49,327 bases of DNA from a virus. The stretch is from positions 1 through 49,327 of IMG/VR virus record IMGVR_UViG_3300049216_000156; one strand, written 5' to 3'. The notes under the pieces are model-generated. The model was not told the DNA's origin and searched no databases. It was given only the letters and a program-made list of their open reading frames with translations. Position numbers and translations under genes: made by a program. Of the stretch, positions 33,746-41,735 are shown piece after piece. Each line of letters starts with the position of its first letter. Within the stretch, counting starts at the first letter, position 1.

Positions 33746-34853
33746 AGTCGAAGCCACCGACTCCCAGGCGCACGCCTACGCCCGGCAAGAAATCGAAAAG
33801 ATGCTGGGCAATTTCATTCCCGCCGAGTTCAAGGATAAGATCACACTGAAAGTCAAGGCCCAACGCTGTGCCGAGCGTGTGTCCAAGCGGGCACGGGTCA
33901 GCGACGGGTTCAAGCCCGAAGACATCCTGCCGTACTGCACCATCACCGAGTCGTTCAACAAATACCCCGGCAACGACGGGGAAATGTACCAAGTCAACAT
34001 GGGGTCGAAGCGGTACGTCTGCTTCCAGCGGGACGGCTGCAAGTGCCAAGCCTGTGGTCTGGTCGGAACCGTCATGTACATGGAACGGGATCGCTCGACC
34101 AAAGAGGGCCGGGCGCACTTCAACCTATACGGGATCGAAGACGGCAAGGAAGTGTTGTTCACCAAAGACCACATCCTTGCACGGGCCGCTGGCGGCAAGG
34201 ACGACATGGCGAACCTTCAGACGTATTGCTCGATCTGCAATATGCTGAAGGGCAAGCACGACGCCACCAACGAACAGATCGCCGAACTCCGCAAGGTCCA
34301 CGACCAGAACAAGGATCACAAAGTCCGCAAGGCCGTCGTGATCCGGGAAACGAAGATGGGCATCGGGGCCGAGAAGGGCTTCGGCAAGAAGAAGAATCGG
34401 CTCATCAACGCCGAAGCTGCCAAGGAGATGGCGACTCGCCCCCGGTTGTTGACCAACTGCACCATCGCCGTCATGGACGCCACACAAAACGGCAACAAAT
34501 TGTTGCTGGGTCACGCCTGGGCGAACATGAAGGCCAAGACGCAGGCCAAGGCAATCAAGGTGATTCCGCCCGGTACGCTGTTGCAAGTGAACCGGAACGC
34601 TTCTAGCTCCGTCGTTTGTTTCATCGACGAAGAAGGAACCAAGGTCCACATCCCGTTCCAATACCTGGAGATTCCAGATGGCGAAGGAGAAGACGTTCGA
34701 GGAGAAGGAAGCGGCTCGAACGGCGCTGGAGAAGCGGTGGAAGAAGAAGGGCGTGGTGATCGAGGCGAGTTGGAGCGACGAACCGAAAGTGTCGTCAGTT
34801 CGGCTGGACTTGACGGCAGCCGAGTGGACAGATTGCCTGAACACGGAGGGTGA
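33672..34853 (+). CDS. HNH endonuclease domain protein
   Basis: This 393-residue protein has a central HNH core (about 115-200): CKCQACG, then TKDHILARAAGGKDDMANLQ and CSICNMLKGKH. The two CxxC pairs bind zinc and DHI supplies the catalytic His. Flanking regions of about 110 and 190 residues give a multidomain build. The last 58 residues run out of frame over the next gene (176-bp overlap) and look low-complexity, so the natural protein may end earlier through a recent frameshift. Confidence 0.8.
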   Translation: MAKAQKKNTKGRKWMGLAQLVWAFEVEATDSQAHAYARQEIEKMLGNFIPAEFKDKITLKVKAQRCAERVSKRARVSDGFKPEDILPYCTITESFNKYPGNDGEMYQVNMGSKRYVCFQRDGCKCQACGLVGTVMYMERDRSTKEGRAHFNLYGIEDGKEVLFTKDHILARAAGGKDDMANLQTYCSICNMLKGKHDATNEQIAELRKVHDQNKDHKVRKAVVIRETKMGIGAEKGFGKKKNRLINAEAAKEMATRPRLLTNCTIAVMDATQNGNKLLLGHAWANMKAKTQAKAIKVIPPGTLLQVNRNASSSVVCFIDEEGTKVHIPFQYLEIPDGEGEDVRGEGSGSNGAGEAVEEEGRGDRGELERRTESVVSSAGLDGSRVDRLPEHGG

Positions 34854-35484
34854 ATCCCTTCCGTCCTGTTGTGCCAACATCAGCCGGGTTCGGGACATCC
34901 TGTTCGGCGTCCTTCGCAACGACAAGATGATTCGGGTCGATGACCTGAAGGAAGCGGTGTACCTGCTCACCAGCCACCACGACAAACCCAACAAGGTCCA
35001 GCAGAAGATCATCGACGCCTGGGCGGGGCCGGTCGGGGTGGAAGCCGAAGCCGATCTCCGCAACCTGGGGGCGAACAAGTACGACCAGGATGATCTCCGG
35101 GACGCCGTACAGTTGATCGAGGGGGCGCTTGGGTATTTGGCCTGGGACCACTTCGGCGGGGACAAGAACCGTCGGCAGAAATTACAGAGTAACGCCAACT
35201 GGCGGTGGCAGTTCTACCGCATGTTCCCGGCCTTCACCCGCATCATGAAGGTGTTCGAGGGGTCGGACTTTCAGAAGCCGGTGAAGGGTTGGGCGCTGTG
35301 TGAAGCCGACAAGATGATGGAACTGAACACCGGCCTCGCCATCTTCCCGACCGAGAAGGAGGCGAACGAAATCCTGGAGGATTTCACCAAGCGGCCCATG
35401 AACGACCGTGCCGGAAAGAAGCGAGAGTTCAGTGTCCGCAAGGTGCTGGTGAGCCTCAAGGACGGCGTTCAGTTTACAGCCTGA
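34678..35484 (+). CDS. Hypothetical protein
   Basis: This 268-residue acidic protein has an N-terminal charged helix (MAKEKTFEEKEAARTALEKRW) and a globular rest; no family was recognised. It overlaps the HNH gene by 176 bp, unusual even for this dense genome. It ends 11 bp inside the convergent gene. Confidence 0.65.
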   Translation: MAKEKTFEEKEAARTALEKRWKKKGVVIEASWSDEPKVSSVRLDLTAAEWTDCLNTEGESLPSCCANISRVRDILFGVLRNDKMIRVDDLKEAVYLLTSHHDKPNKVQQKIIDAWAGPVGVEAEADLRNLGANKYDQDDLRDAVQLIEGALGYLAWDHFGGDKNRRQKLQSNANWRWQFYRMFPAFTRIMKVFEGSDFQKPVKGWALCEADKMMELNTGLAIFPTEKEANEILEDFTKRPMNDRAGKKREFSVRKVLVSLKDGVQFTA

Positions 35485-36166
35485 CGGCGGCAAAGTTGTA
35501 GCCGTTGCTCATCAGTTGTTGGTGGATCGCTTTGATCTTTTCGATGTCAGCATCTACTTGTCGAGATGTTGACATCATTTGATCGTGTTCTTCCGGGGAC
35601 GAGACGCCACCGTCGTCCGAGAATGTTTTGCCGAGTTGCCTCAACGCTCGTTCTTTGACATAGTTGGGTCTGGCTCCCCAATCTTTGATGTAATTTCCTA
35701 TGTTGTACACCTGAGTGTACGGCATACGCTCGTTGTTCTGCAATCTCTTCATCATGCCGTCCCAATGGCGGTCGTCCCACATCTCGATACGAATGCCGGG
35801 CGGCAATGGTGGCGGCTTGGCAGAATCCCATCTGAGTATTTTGGCAAGGGCTTCCATGTTCCCGCCGTGCTGAAGCGGGTTTTGTTGCGGAGCGGTCGGC
35901 GGGTTGTTTTTTATGCGATAGAAAGCCGGGACGATCTTTTTTGCCATTTCCGGCTCGATAGTTACGGCGTGCTTACCAATGTTGGACGTGACGACCCATT
36001 TGCTGTGCGTAGTATCGCCGGGTGCAGCCTGAATGTTGGAAATTGGGCCGATGTTTCTGCCGTTCGACAACTTTAGAAACAATCCTTCTGGCAGATGGAG
36101 CATATTGGTTACAACAGGCCCGGTCTGAGTTTGGTCGATTTCCAAAAAACTTCTGAATGACAACAT
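35474..36166 (-). CDS. Head-internal-protein candidate 5 (MLSFRSFLE N-terminus)
   Basis: This 230-residue protein begins MLSFRSFLEIDQTQ. The FLE at 7-9 is an ideal T4 gp21-type cleavage site. A Pro/Gln-rich segment lies near 90-100. No family was recognised. A TAAATAAA box lies about 4 bp before the ATG, so the transcript may be leaderless. Confidence 0.65.
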   Translation of the reverse strand: MLSFRSFLEIDQTQTGPVVTNMLHLPEGLFLKLSNGRNIGPISNIQAAPGDTTHSKWVVTSNIGKHAVTIEPEMAKKIVPAFYRIKNNPPTAPQQNPLQHGGNMEALAKILRWDSAKPPPLPPGIRIEMWDDRHWDGMMKRLQNNERMPYTQVYNIGNYIKDWGARPNYVKERALRQLGKTFSDDGGVSSPEEHDQMMSTSRQVDADIEKIKAIHQQLMSNGYNFAAVRL

Positions 36167-36210
36167 GCTTTATTTAGCGCCTTGGGAACCTTTTTTGCCG
36201 TCCGTCTCAC

Positions 36211-36239
36211 TTTACAGTCCCCAAAAAACGTGGTACTAT
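36211..36239 (+). promoter_or_regulatory. Promoter TTTACA-N17-TACTAT for RNA ligase
   Basis: TTTACA (36211-36216), exactly 17 nt, then TACTAT (36234-36239). Transcription would start about 36246, on top of ATG 36248, so the RNA ligase mRNA may be leaderless. It belongs to the motif family also seen at 33060, 40551 and 41736. Confidence 0.65.
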
Positions 36240-36247
36240 CCAGTGCC

Positions 36248-36967
36248 ATGAAGACGCCAAGCCTCAAATCCCTGCTGCCTGAGTATCCGGCCACCCGGCA
36301 CTTGCCGTGGAAGCCGAACACGAAGGGCGACCACATCGCCGACGAGAGCGAAGCCGCTGTCGTATTCGGTTCTCGTTGTATGGTTCAAGAGAAGATCGAC
36401 GGGGCCAACTGCGGGATGGCTCTGGTTGACGGACACCCCGTTATCCGCAACCGTACCAAGTTGTTGCGCAAAGGCGATTTGAGCAAAGACCTGAATCCGT
36501 CCCTGGCTCAATTTGCCGCCGCTTTCACTTGGTTCTACAAAAACCGGGAAAAATTCGAGAAGATCGTAAACCTCGCCGGGCCTGTCACGGTCTATGGGGA
36601 GTGGATGGTTCAACAACACGGCATGAAGTACGATCTTCTGCCGGACTGGTTCGTCGCTTTCGACCTGTACGATCAGGAGAAGGGGAACTACATCGACCCG
36701 TTCACGGGCATGGACTTGCTCGCACGGGCCGGGTTCTCGGTGATCCCCGGCGAACTTACGTCGCCGGTGGAAAGTTACGAACAGCTTGAAGAGATCGCCA
36801 ACAGGCCGTCCCGGTACGCTTCCGGGGAGAAGCGGGAGGGCATCTACGTCAAGGTGTCCGACGGGAAGTGGGTCACGGATCGCTTCAAGATGGTCCGTGA
36901 AGGATTCCAACAGGGTTGCTTACTCGGCGACGAGATCAAGCGGAACCAAATAGGGGCATCTGAATGA
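36248..36967 (+). CDS. RNA ligase (Rnl2-like)
   Basis: This 239-residue nucleotidyltransferase ligase has the adenylated lysine motif EKIDGANCG near 48, motif IV EGIYVKV near 200 and a motif V-like RFKMVRE near 215. It should seal nicks or breaks in RNA. It overlaps the membrane-protein gene by 4 bp and is followed by a polynucleotide-kinase-like gene, so together they can repair cleaved tRNA. The start at 36248 is taken because the promoter lies just upstream; the frame extends back to 36182. Confidence 0.82.
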   Translation: MKTPSLKSLLPEYPATRHLPWKPNTKGDHIADESEAAVVFGSRCMVQEKIDGANCGMALVDGHPVIRNRTKLLRKGDLSKDLNPSLAQFAAAFTWFYKNREKFEKIVNLAGPVTVYGEWMVQQHGMKYDLLPDWFVAFDLYDQEKGNYIDPFTGMDLLARAGFSVIPGELTSPVESYEQLEEIANRPSRYASGEKREGIYVKVSDGKWVTDRFKMVREGFQQGCLLGDEIKRNQIGASE

Positions 36968-37197
36968 CTCCAGAACTGATTCTGGTTGTGGCGGCTCTCA
37001 TCTGCGTTGTCGGTGTAGTCGCCGCCGTGTACATTGCGATAAAATACCGTGACGAGGATTGGGCCTTCGTCCCGATCATGGCCGCTTTCATGTTGGGTTG
37101 TGCCGCTGGCGGGTGTATCTCCGAGGCGGTCAAAAGGAGTGATGATCGTGAACGTCGAGAGTCCGGTGTTCCGGTGGATGCAAGACCCGCTAAATGA
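36964..37197 (+). CDS. Small membrane protein, two helices
   Basis: This 77-residue protein has two hydrophobic segments (about 4-25 and 35-50) and a charged C-terminus. It begins at ATG 36964 inside the ATGA overlap with the ligase. The C-terminal third overlaps the kinase gene by 56 bp. No function is assigned. Confidence 0.6.
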   Translation: MTPELILVVAALICVVGVVAAVYIAIKYRDEDWAFVPIMAAFMLGCAAGGCISEAVKRSDDRERRESGVPVDARPAK

Positions 37198-37735
37198 GTT
37201 GACCCTCATTTTGATGCGGGGCGTCCCGGCGTCGGGAAAGAGCTACCGAGCGAAGGAGTTGTCGGGCGGGGATGATTCCATCATCTTCTCCGCTGACCAC
37301 TTCTTCGGGGCGACGAAGGACGAATACGTCGCCAACTGGAGCAAGGACAAGTTGTTCAAGGCTCACTCCTGGAACCAGCGTCGGGTGCGGGAAGTGATGC
37401 AGCGTCAGCGCCCGCTGGTGATCGTGGACAACACGAACACCCGGATCGCCGAGATGATGCCGTACTTCGATATGGCGGTGCAGTACCAGTACAAGGTTCG
37501 GGTGGAAGAACCGACCAGCCCGTGGTGGGTCAACGACATCGCCCCGCTCCTGCTGAACAAGCAGGCCAACCGGAAGGAACTGGAAGCAGCCGCCCGGATG
37601 TTGTACGAAAAGAACCAGGACACCCACTGTGTTCCCTACGAGAACATCCTGAAGATGCTCAACCGCTTCCAGCCGATGGTGATGTTTGCCGACCTGTGCC
37701 GCAGCTACCACCCGGTCCCGCAGCCACAGTCTTGA
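37142..37735 (+). CDS. P-loop kinase (polynucleotide-kinase-like)
   Basis: This 197-residue protein has the P-loop GVPASGKS near 27, an acidic SADHFF near 49 and VIVDNTNTR near 93, typical of the AAA_33/polynucleotide 5'-kinase group. An AAGGAG site precedes ATG 37142. Next to an RNA ligase it probably rephosphorylates 5'-OH RNA ends. It ends at a strong terminator (37736-37765). No phosphatase domain is fused; the histidine phosphatase upstream is unrelated by sequence. Confidence 0.78.
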   Translation: MIVNVESPVFRWMQDPLNELTLILMRGVPASGKSYRAKELSGGDDSIIFSADHFFGATKDEYVANWSKDKLFKAHSWNQRRVREVMQRQRPLVIVDNTNTRIAEMMPYFDMAVQYQYKVRVEEPTSPWWVNDIAPLLLNKQANRKELEAAARMLYEKNQDTHCVPYENILKMLNRFQPMVMFADLCRSYHPVPQPQS

Positions 37736-37765
37736 AGGTCGAAGCATTGGGCTTCGGCCTTTTTC
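37736..37765 (+). terminator. Rho-independent terminator
   Basis: A 10-bp stem with one G:T pair (37736-37745 with 37751-37760) is followed by TTTTTC. It separates the RNA-repair operon from the glycosyltransferase gene. Confidence 0.88.
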
Positions 37766-37779
37766 TACAGGGGGAGTGA

Positions 37780-39267
37780 ATGTTCGATCTCTTTCGCAAC
37801 ACGTTCTTGAACCGCAACCGCTACAAGACGCACTCCGAGGCGGTCATTGTGGCGTGTTTCTTCAACCCGCAGAATTCGCCGTACCGCCTTCTGGCCTTCC
37901 AGAAGTGGTATCGCACCATCAAGCACCTGAACCACCGCATCGTGGAGTGTCTGATCGGCGACAACGCCGTGTCGCAACTCCCAGACAGCCCGTACATCAC
38001 CCAGGTCCGTGCCGACAGTCTGATGTTCCACAAGGAAGCCCTCCTGAATCACGTCGTTTCGGAACTTCCCAGCCAGTTCCGGTACGTCTTCTGGATGGAC
38101 ACCGACGTTCTCCTGACCAACCAGAACTGGCTCCCCGAAGCCGTTCACGTTCTCAAGGAAGAGGCTGCCGTCGTTCAGCCCTTCGAGTATTGTGTCCACC
38201 TTGAGAAGAACACCGACAAGCCCGACTTCGACGTGGACCGCTTCAAGCCGTTCGTCAACGACCTTCAGAAGCGGCACAAGCGGCTCTGGCGCAGCTACGG
38301 GGCGACCCACGCCACGTCGGGTCGGCACAACGACCACTCGGCCCACGAGAACTACGACCTGCACGGGCACGTCGGGTTCCTCTGGGGGGCCAAGCGTGAA
38401 GTCCTCGAACAGTGCCCGTTGTTCGACAAGGCCGTCATCGGCGGGGCGGATCACGTCATCGCCCACGCCACCACCAACCAGATCGGCCACCCCTGCATCA
38501 AGAAGGGTTTCGCCGACAACATCGACGAGACGCTGGAGTGGAGCCGTCAGTGGTTCCGGGCGGTGGTCGGTAACGTCCCGCAACTTGCCGTCTGGCGAGG
38601 GCAAAGTGGCTATCTCGGCTACGTCCAGGGCGACCTCTACCATATCTGGCACGGGGATATTTCCAACCGGAAGTACCTGAAGCGGATTCAGGAGTTCACC
38701 GGGGCGACCCGCCAGATGGACAAAGACCGCCGGGGTTTCTACAAAGTGGACGGGGCGAAGGCCGCTTACATGAGGCGGTACTACCAGCAGCGGGAAGTCG
38801 GATACGAGGAGCCGCTGGACTTCGGCGGGTTCGACGCCGACTTCCTCATCGACATGGGTTACGCCCTGGCCGACATCATCAACCTTTTCGGTCAGCCGTA
38901 CCAGGACGAACCGGCTGTTGATCCCGGTGTCGATCCGGGGGTGGCTGCTCAGGAAGGTGTGAACTTCGGCTGGCCCGCCCAACCCGACGTTCCCGACAGC
39001 ACCCCGCCCGGTGTGGCTCGTCCGCTGGCCGACGGGTGGCCCGCCCAGCCGGTCGTTCCCGACAGCACGCCCCCGGCGTTGGGTGTTCCCGACAGTCTGC
39101 CGTATGGCGGCGTCGAAGACATCAGCCCGTTCACGCCGAAGGTGGACGACGTGTTGCCTTCGGTCTGGACGCCGAACGAAGACCGAGCGGAACCGACGCT
39201 CAACGACGCCGGGTGGGAACCGGCGACCGTGACCGATACGCCCGACAACAACAGCAACTTCTCGTAA
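37780..39267 (+). CDS. Glycosyltransferase with Pro-rich repeat tail
   Basis: This 495-residue protein has a GT-A-like N-terminal domain with FWMDTDVLLTNQNW near 103 (DxD), GHVGFLWGAKREV near 195 and a GGADHVIAHA segment. The C-terminal 110 residues are disordered and repeat the unit (D)GWPAQPxVPDSTPP twice, plus VDPGVDPG. Such a tail could tether the enzyme to a capsid or act as a spacer. A GGGGGAG site precedes the ATG. It stands apart from the main glycan island. Confidence 0.72.
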   Translation: MFDLFRNTFLNRNRYKTHSEAVIVACFFNPQNSPYRLLAFQKWYRTIKHLNHRIVECLIGDNAVSQLPDSPYITQVRADSLMFHKEALLNHVVSELPSQFRYVFWMDTDVLLTNQNWLPEAVHVLKEEAAVVQPFEYCVHLEKNTDKPDFDVDRFKPFVNDLQKRHKRLWRSYGATHATSGRHNDHSAHENYDLHGHVGFLWGAKREVLEQCPLFDKAVIGGADHVIAHATTNQIGHPCIKKGFADNIDETLEWSRQWFRAVVGNVPQLAVWRGQSGYLGYVQGDLYHIWHGDISNRKYLKRIQEFTGATRQMDKDRRGFYKVDGAKAAYMRRYYQQREVGYEEPLDFGGFDADFLIDMGYALADIINLFGQPYQDEPAVDPGVDPGVAAQEGVNFGWPAQPDVPDSTPPGVARPLADGWPAQPVVPDSTPPALGVPDSLPYGGVEDISPFTPKVDDVLPSVWTPNEDRAEPTLNDAGWEPATVTDTPDNNSNFS

Positions 39268-39277
39268 GGAGTGACCG

Positions 39278-39487
39278 ATGGAACCGCCGAAGCTGAACGA
39301 AGAAGCTACGAAGATCAACAGGGAGAAGGACATTCAGTTTGTCCGCAACACCCTGGAGTACGCCCTGAGTCAGATCAACCGGAACGGCGACGTGACGGAA
39401 GACTGCCTCAAGAACCTGGAGAAGAGCGTCGGGCTGTTGAAGGGTAAGCCCGACTTCGTGGAGCCGCACCCGGCCCACGACGCTTAA
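39278..39487 (+). CDS. Hypothetical small helical protein
   Basis: This 69-residue, mostly helical protein has its start 10 bp after the previous stop, with an AGGAG site. It ends before a terminator at 39507-39540. No motif was recognised. Confidence 0.6.
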   Translation: MEPPKLNEEATKINREKDIQFVRNTLEYALSQINRNGDVTEDCLKNLEKSVGLLKGKPDFVEPHPAHDA

Positions 39488-39506
39488 ATCCCTCCCACAA
39501 CCGACG

Positions 39507-39540
39507 CAACAGGGAGGCTTCGTCCTCCCTGTTGTTATTT
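39507..39540 (+). terminator. Rho-independent terminator
   Basis: An 11-bp stem (39507-39517 with 39524-39534) is followed by TTATTT. It ends the glycosyltransferase transcript. Confidence 0.9.
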
Positions 39541-39552
39541 CTGGAGCCTGCG

Positions 39553-40269
39553 ATGGACACTCTCTACGACCGCAACGGACTGGTGTTCTGGACGGAGAAG
39601 GAAATCCGACAGCGGCAGATGTTTGTCGATTACTTCGTCAACAACCTGCGAGACGCACTGAAGGCCGAGAACCGCAGTTTCGAGTTGATGCAGATCGAAG
39701 CGCCGATCCTCACGCCCGTCGAATTCCTCAACAAGAACTACACCCCCGCCGACTACTTCGACACCCAGGACAAGGGCCATTGTCCAGATGCCGCATCGGG
39801 CAGTTACATGGCCCTGCGGCCCGAAACGACGATGGGTTCGTACCAGTACGCCAAGTGGCTGCTGGAACACACCGAGACGAAGACCCGGCTGCCGATCTGC
39901 GTGTGGCAGCACGGAAAGAGTTTCCGTCGGGAACAGGATCAGGTCGTCAAGAACATGAGGTTGAAGGAATTCTACCAGTTGGAATTCCAGTGCATCTACG
40001 GCCTCACCACGGCGAACGACTACAGCCTGAAGATCATCCCCGCCGTGCAGAAGATGATCTCGGATATGATCGGCCCGTGCCACACCGAGAAGTCCGACCG
40101 CCTGCCCGACTACAGCGAAGAAACCACGGACGTGGTGTGTACGGCGAACGGCATGGAGGTTTGTTCGATCTCGAAGCGCAAGGACTTCCCCAACGCCAAG
40201 GTGTTGGAAGTCGCCATCGGAACCGACAGGTGTGTCTACAACTTCTTCCAGAGGATCAACAATGGCTGA
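39553..40269 (+). CDS. Mini class II aminoacyl-tRNA synthetase-like protein (GlyRS-like core)
   Basis: This 238-residue protein consists of a class II catalytic core without an anticodon-binding domain. LRPETTMGSY near 92 matches the motif-1/2 lead of glycyl/threonyl enzymes. WQHGKSFRREQDQ and MRLKEFYQLEFQC near 120-148 match motif 2. EVAIGTDRCVYNF near 223 matches motif 3. GGAG precedes ATG 39553. The closest full enzyme by eye is glycyl-tRNA synthetase. It could charge a phage tRNA or a protein, or be regulatory. Confidence 0.78.
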   Translation: MDTLYDRNGLVFWTEKEIRQRQMFVDYFVNNLRDALKAENRSFELMQIEAPILTPVEFLNKNYTPADYFDTQDKGHCPDAASGSYMALRPETTMGSYQYAKWLLEHTETKTRLPICVWQHGKSFRREQDQVVKNMRLKEFYQLEFQCIYGLTTANDYSLKIIPAVQKMISDMIGPCHTEKSDRLPDYSEETTDVVCTANGMEVCSISKRKDFPNAKVLEVAIGTDRCVYNFFQRINNG

Positions 40270-40534
40270 CAAGCTGTGGAACTCCAGCGAGGAGTTTTTC
40301 GAGTCTTTGAACGACGGCATGATGATGGTCCAGAAGATCGACTTGGGGCTGGCCCCCGACCCCGCCGACCTGGAGGGGTTGAAGTCGTTGCTGGCGACGT
40401 ACATGACCGGGGTGTTCGACGCCGAGAAGCTGAAGGACGGTCCCGACCCGGAGATGAGAGAGAAGATCATGATTATCAGGATGACGATGCTGGCCGCTTA
40501 CAACCTGGGTCGGCAGCGTGAGAAGAGTTCGTGA
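40262..40534 (+). CDS. Hypothetical small acidic protein
   Basis: This 90-residue protein starts at ATG 40262, eight bases inside the synthetase-like gene, which implies coupling. It is Met- and Asp-rich and helical. No motif was recognised. Confidence 0.6.
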   Translation: MADKLWNSSEEFFESLNDGMMMVQKIDLGLAPDPADLEGLKSLLATYMTGVFDAEKLKDGPDPEMREKIMIIRMTMLAAYNLGRQREKSS

Positions 40535-40550
40535 AGATGCTCAAAACAGC

Positions 40551-40579
40551 CTTACACTAGGGCTTTTCCGTAGTATTAT
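40551..40579 (+). promoter_or_regulatory. Promoter CTTACA-N17-TATTAT for DUF1559 gene
   Basis: CTTACA (40551-40556), 17 nt, TATTAT (40574-40579). The start site would lie about 40586, leaving a 42-nt leader with AAGGTG before ATG 40628. The flank GTAGTATTAT is identical to the promoter at 41736-41764. Confidence 0.7.
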
Positions 40580-40627
40580 GACCTTGCCGAAACGAGAAAC
40601 TATCTCATTCCTCAAGGTGCTGAACAG

Positions 40628-41728
40628 ATGCGTCGTAAAGCCTTCACGCTGATCGAACTCCTGGTGGTGATCGCCATCATCGCCATCCTCATCGGGCTGC
40701 TGCTCCCCGCCGTGCAGAAGGTGCGGGAAGCGGCGGCTCGGATGAAGTGTCAAAGCAACCTCAAGAACGTCGTCCTGGCCTGCCACAACTACCAGTCGGC
40801 GATGGGTGGTTTTCCCTACAACGGGATTACCGCCAATAACAACCAAGTTCCCTACATTCCGTACTCGCCGGGGTACGTCGATGCACAAGGGCAGCAAGGT
40901 GCTACTCAGGGTCGGTGTTCCACCTTGGTGAACATCCTTCCCTACATCGAACAGGCCAACGTCGGAAAGATTTACTGGTACGGGTCGGATTGGGCCGACC
41001 CCAAGAACCAGGGCACGGGCGTCCTCACGACCAAGATCAGCATTTACCGCTGTCCTTCCGATCCGGCTGGCGATACCGTCTCTTACACCGCCAAGTGGTA
41101 CAACCAGGGTAACGCTTCGTATGCCCCGCCGAGTTACGGCACTCAGGCCAGCGGCACGGTGACGGGTTGGCCCGCTTCGTATGCGCCTCTGGCACAAGTC
41201 AAGACGATCAAGAACTCTGCCGGGGCAGAGATCAACTACACCAACCCGAACATCAACCAAAACACTAGCGTCAGTCCCAACGCTGTTTTCGCCGGGTCTG
41301 GGTCTAAAGGCTCGATGCGTCAAAATACGACCACTCGTATTGAAGAGATCAGCGACGGGACTTCCAATACGACCATGTTCTCCGAAGCCTGCGGGCGGGA
41401 CATGGCCTGGATCAACGGGAAGTCGAGTCCTTTGCCGAGCGGCACGACCGGGCCGATTTGGGCCGACAGCGACAACCGTTTGACGGTGACGGGTACGGTT
41501 CCTGGAACCAACGATCCCGCCGTCTCGAAAGCGAGTGCGGCCACGTCCACCGGGACGTGCGTGATGAATTGTGACAACTTGCAAGGCGACATCTACAGCT
41601 TCCATAGTGGGGGAGCGAACGTCGGCTTCGCAGACGGTCGGGTGTCGTTCGTGAAGTCCACGATCAACATCACCGTCCTGGCGGGTTTGGTCACGAAAGG
41701 CGGCGGCGAAGTGATCGGCGATTACTGA
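40628..41728 (+). CDS. DUF1559 protein with type IV pilin-like N-terminus
   Basis: This 366-residue protein has the prepilin-type start KAFTLIELLVVIAIIAILIG at residues 4-23 (cleavage/methylation site plus hydrophobic helix), then VREAAARMKCQSNLKN and a C-terminal SFHSGGANVGFADGRVSFV typical of DUF1559. The family is hugely expanded in Planctomycetota and otherwise rare, so the gene is probably host-acquired. It has its own promoter at 40551. It may be processed by host prepilin peptidase and displayed on the cell surface. Confidence 0.93.
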   Translation: MRRKAFTLIELLVVIAIIAILIGLLLPAVQKVREAAARMKCQSNLKNVVLACHNYQSAMGGFPYNGITANNNQVPYIPYSPGYVDAQGQQGATQGRCSTLVNILPYIEQANVGKIYWYGSDWADPKNQGTGVLTTKISIYRCPSDPAGDTVSYTAKWYNQGNASYAPPSYGTQASGTVTGWPASYAPLAQVKTIKNSAGAEINYTNPNINQNTSVSPNAVFAGSGSKGSMRQNTTTRIEEISDGTSNTTMFSEACGRDMAWINGKSSPLPSGTTGPIWADSDNRLTVTGTVPGTNDPAVSKASAATSTGTCVMNCDNLQGDIYSFHSGGANVGFADGRVSFVKSTINITVLAGLVTKGGGEVIGDY

Positions 41729-41735
41729 GATTCAC

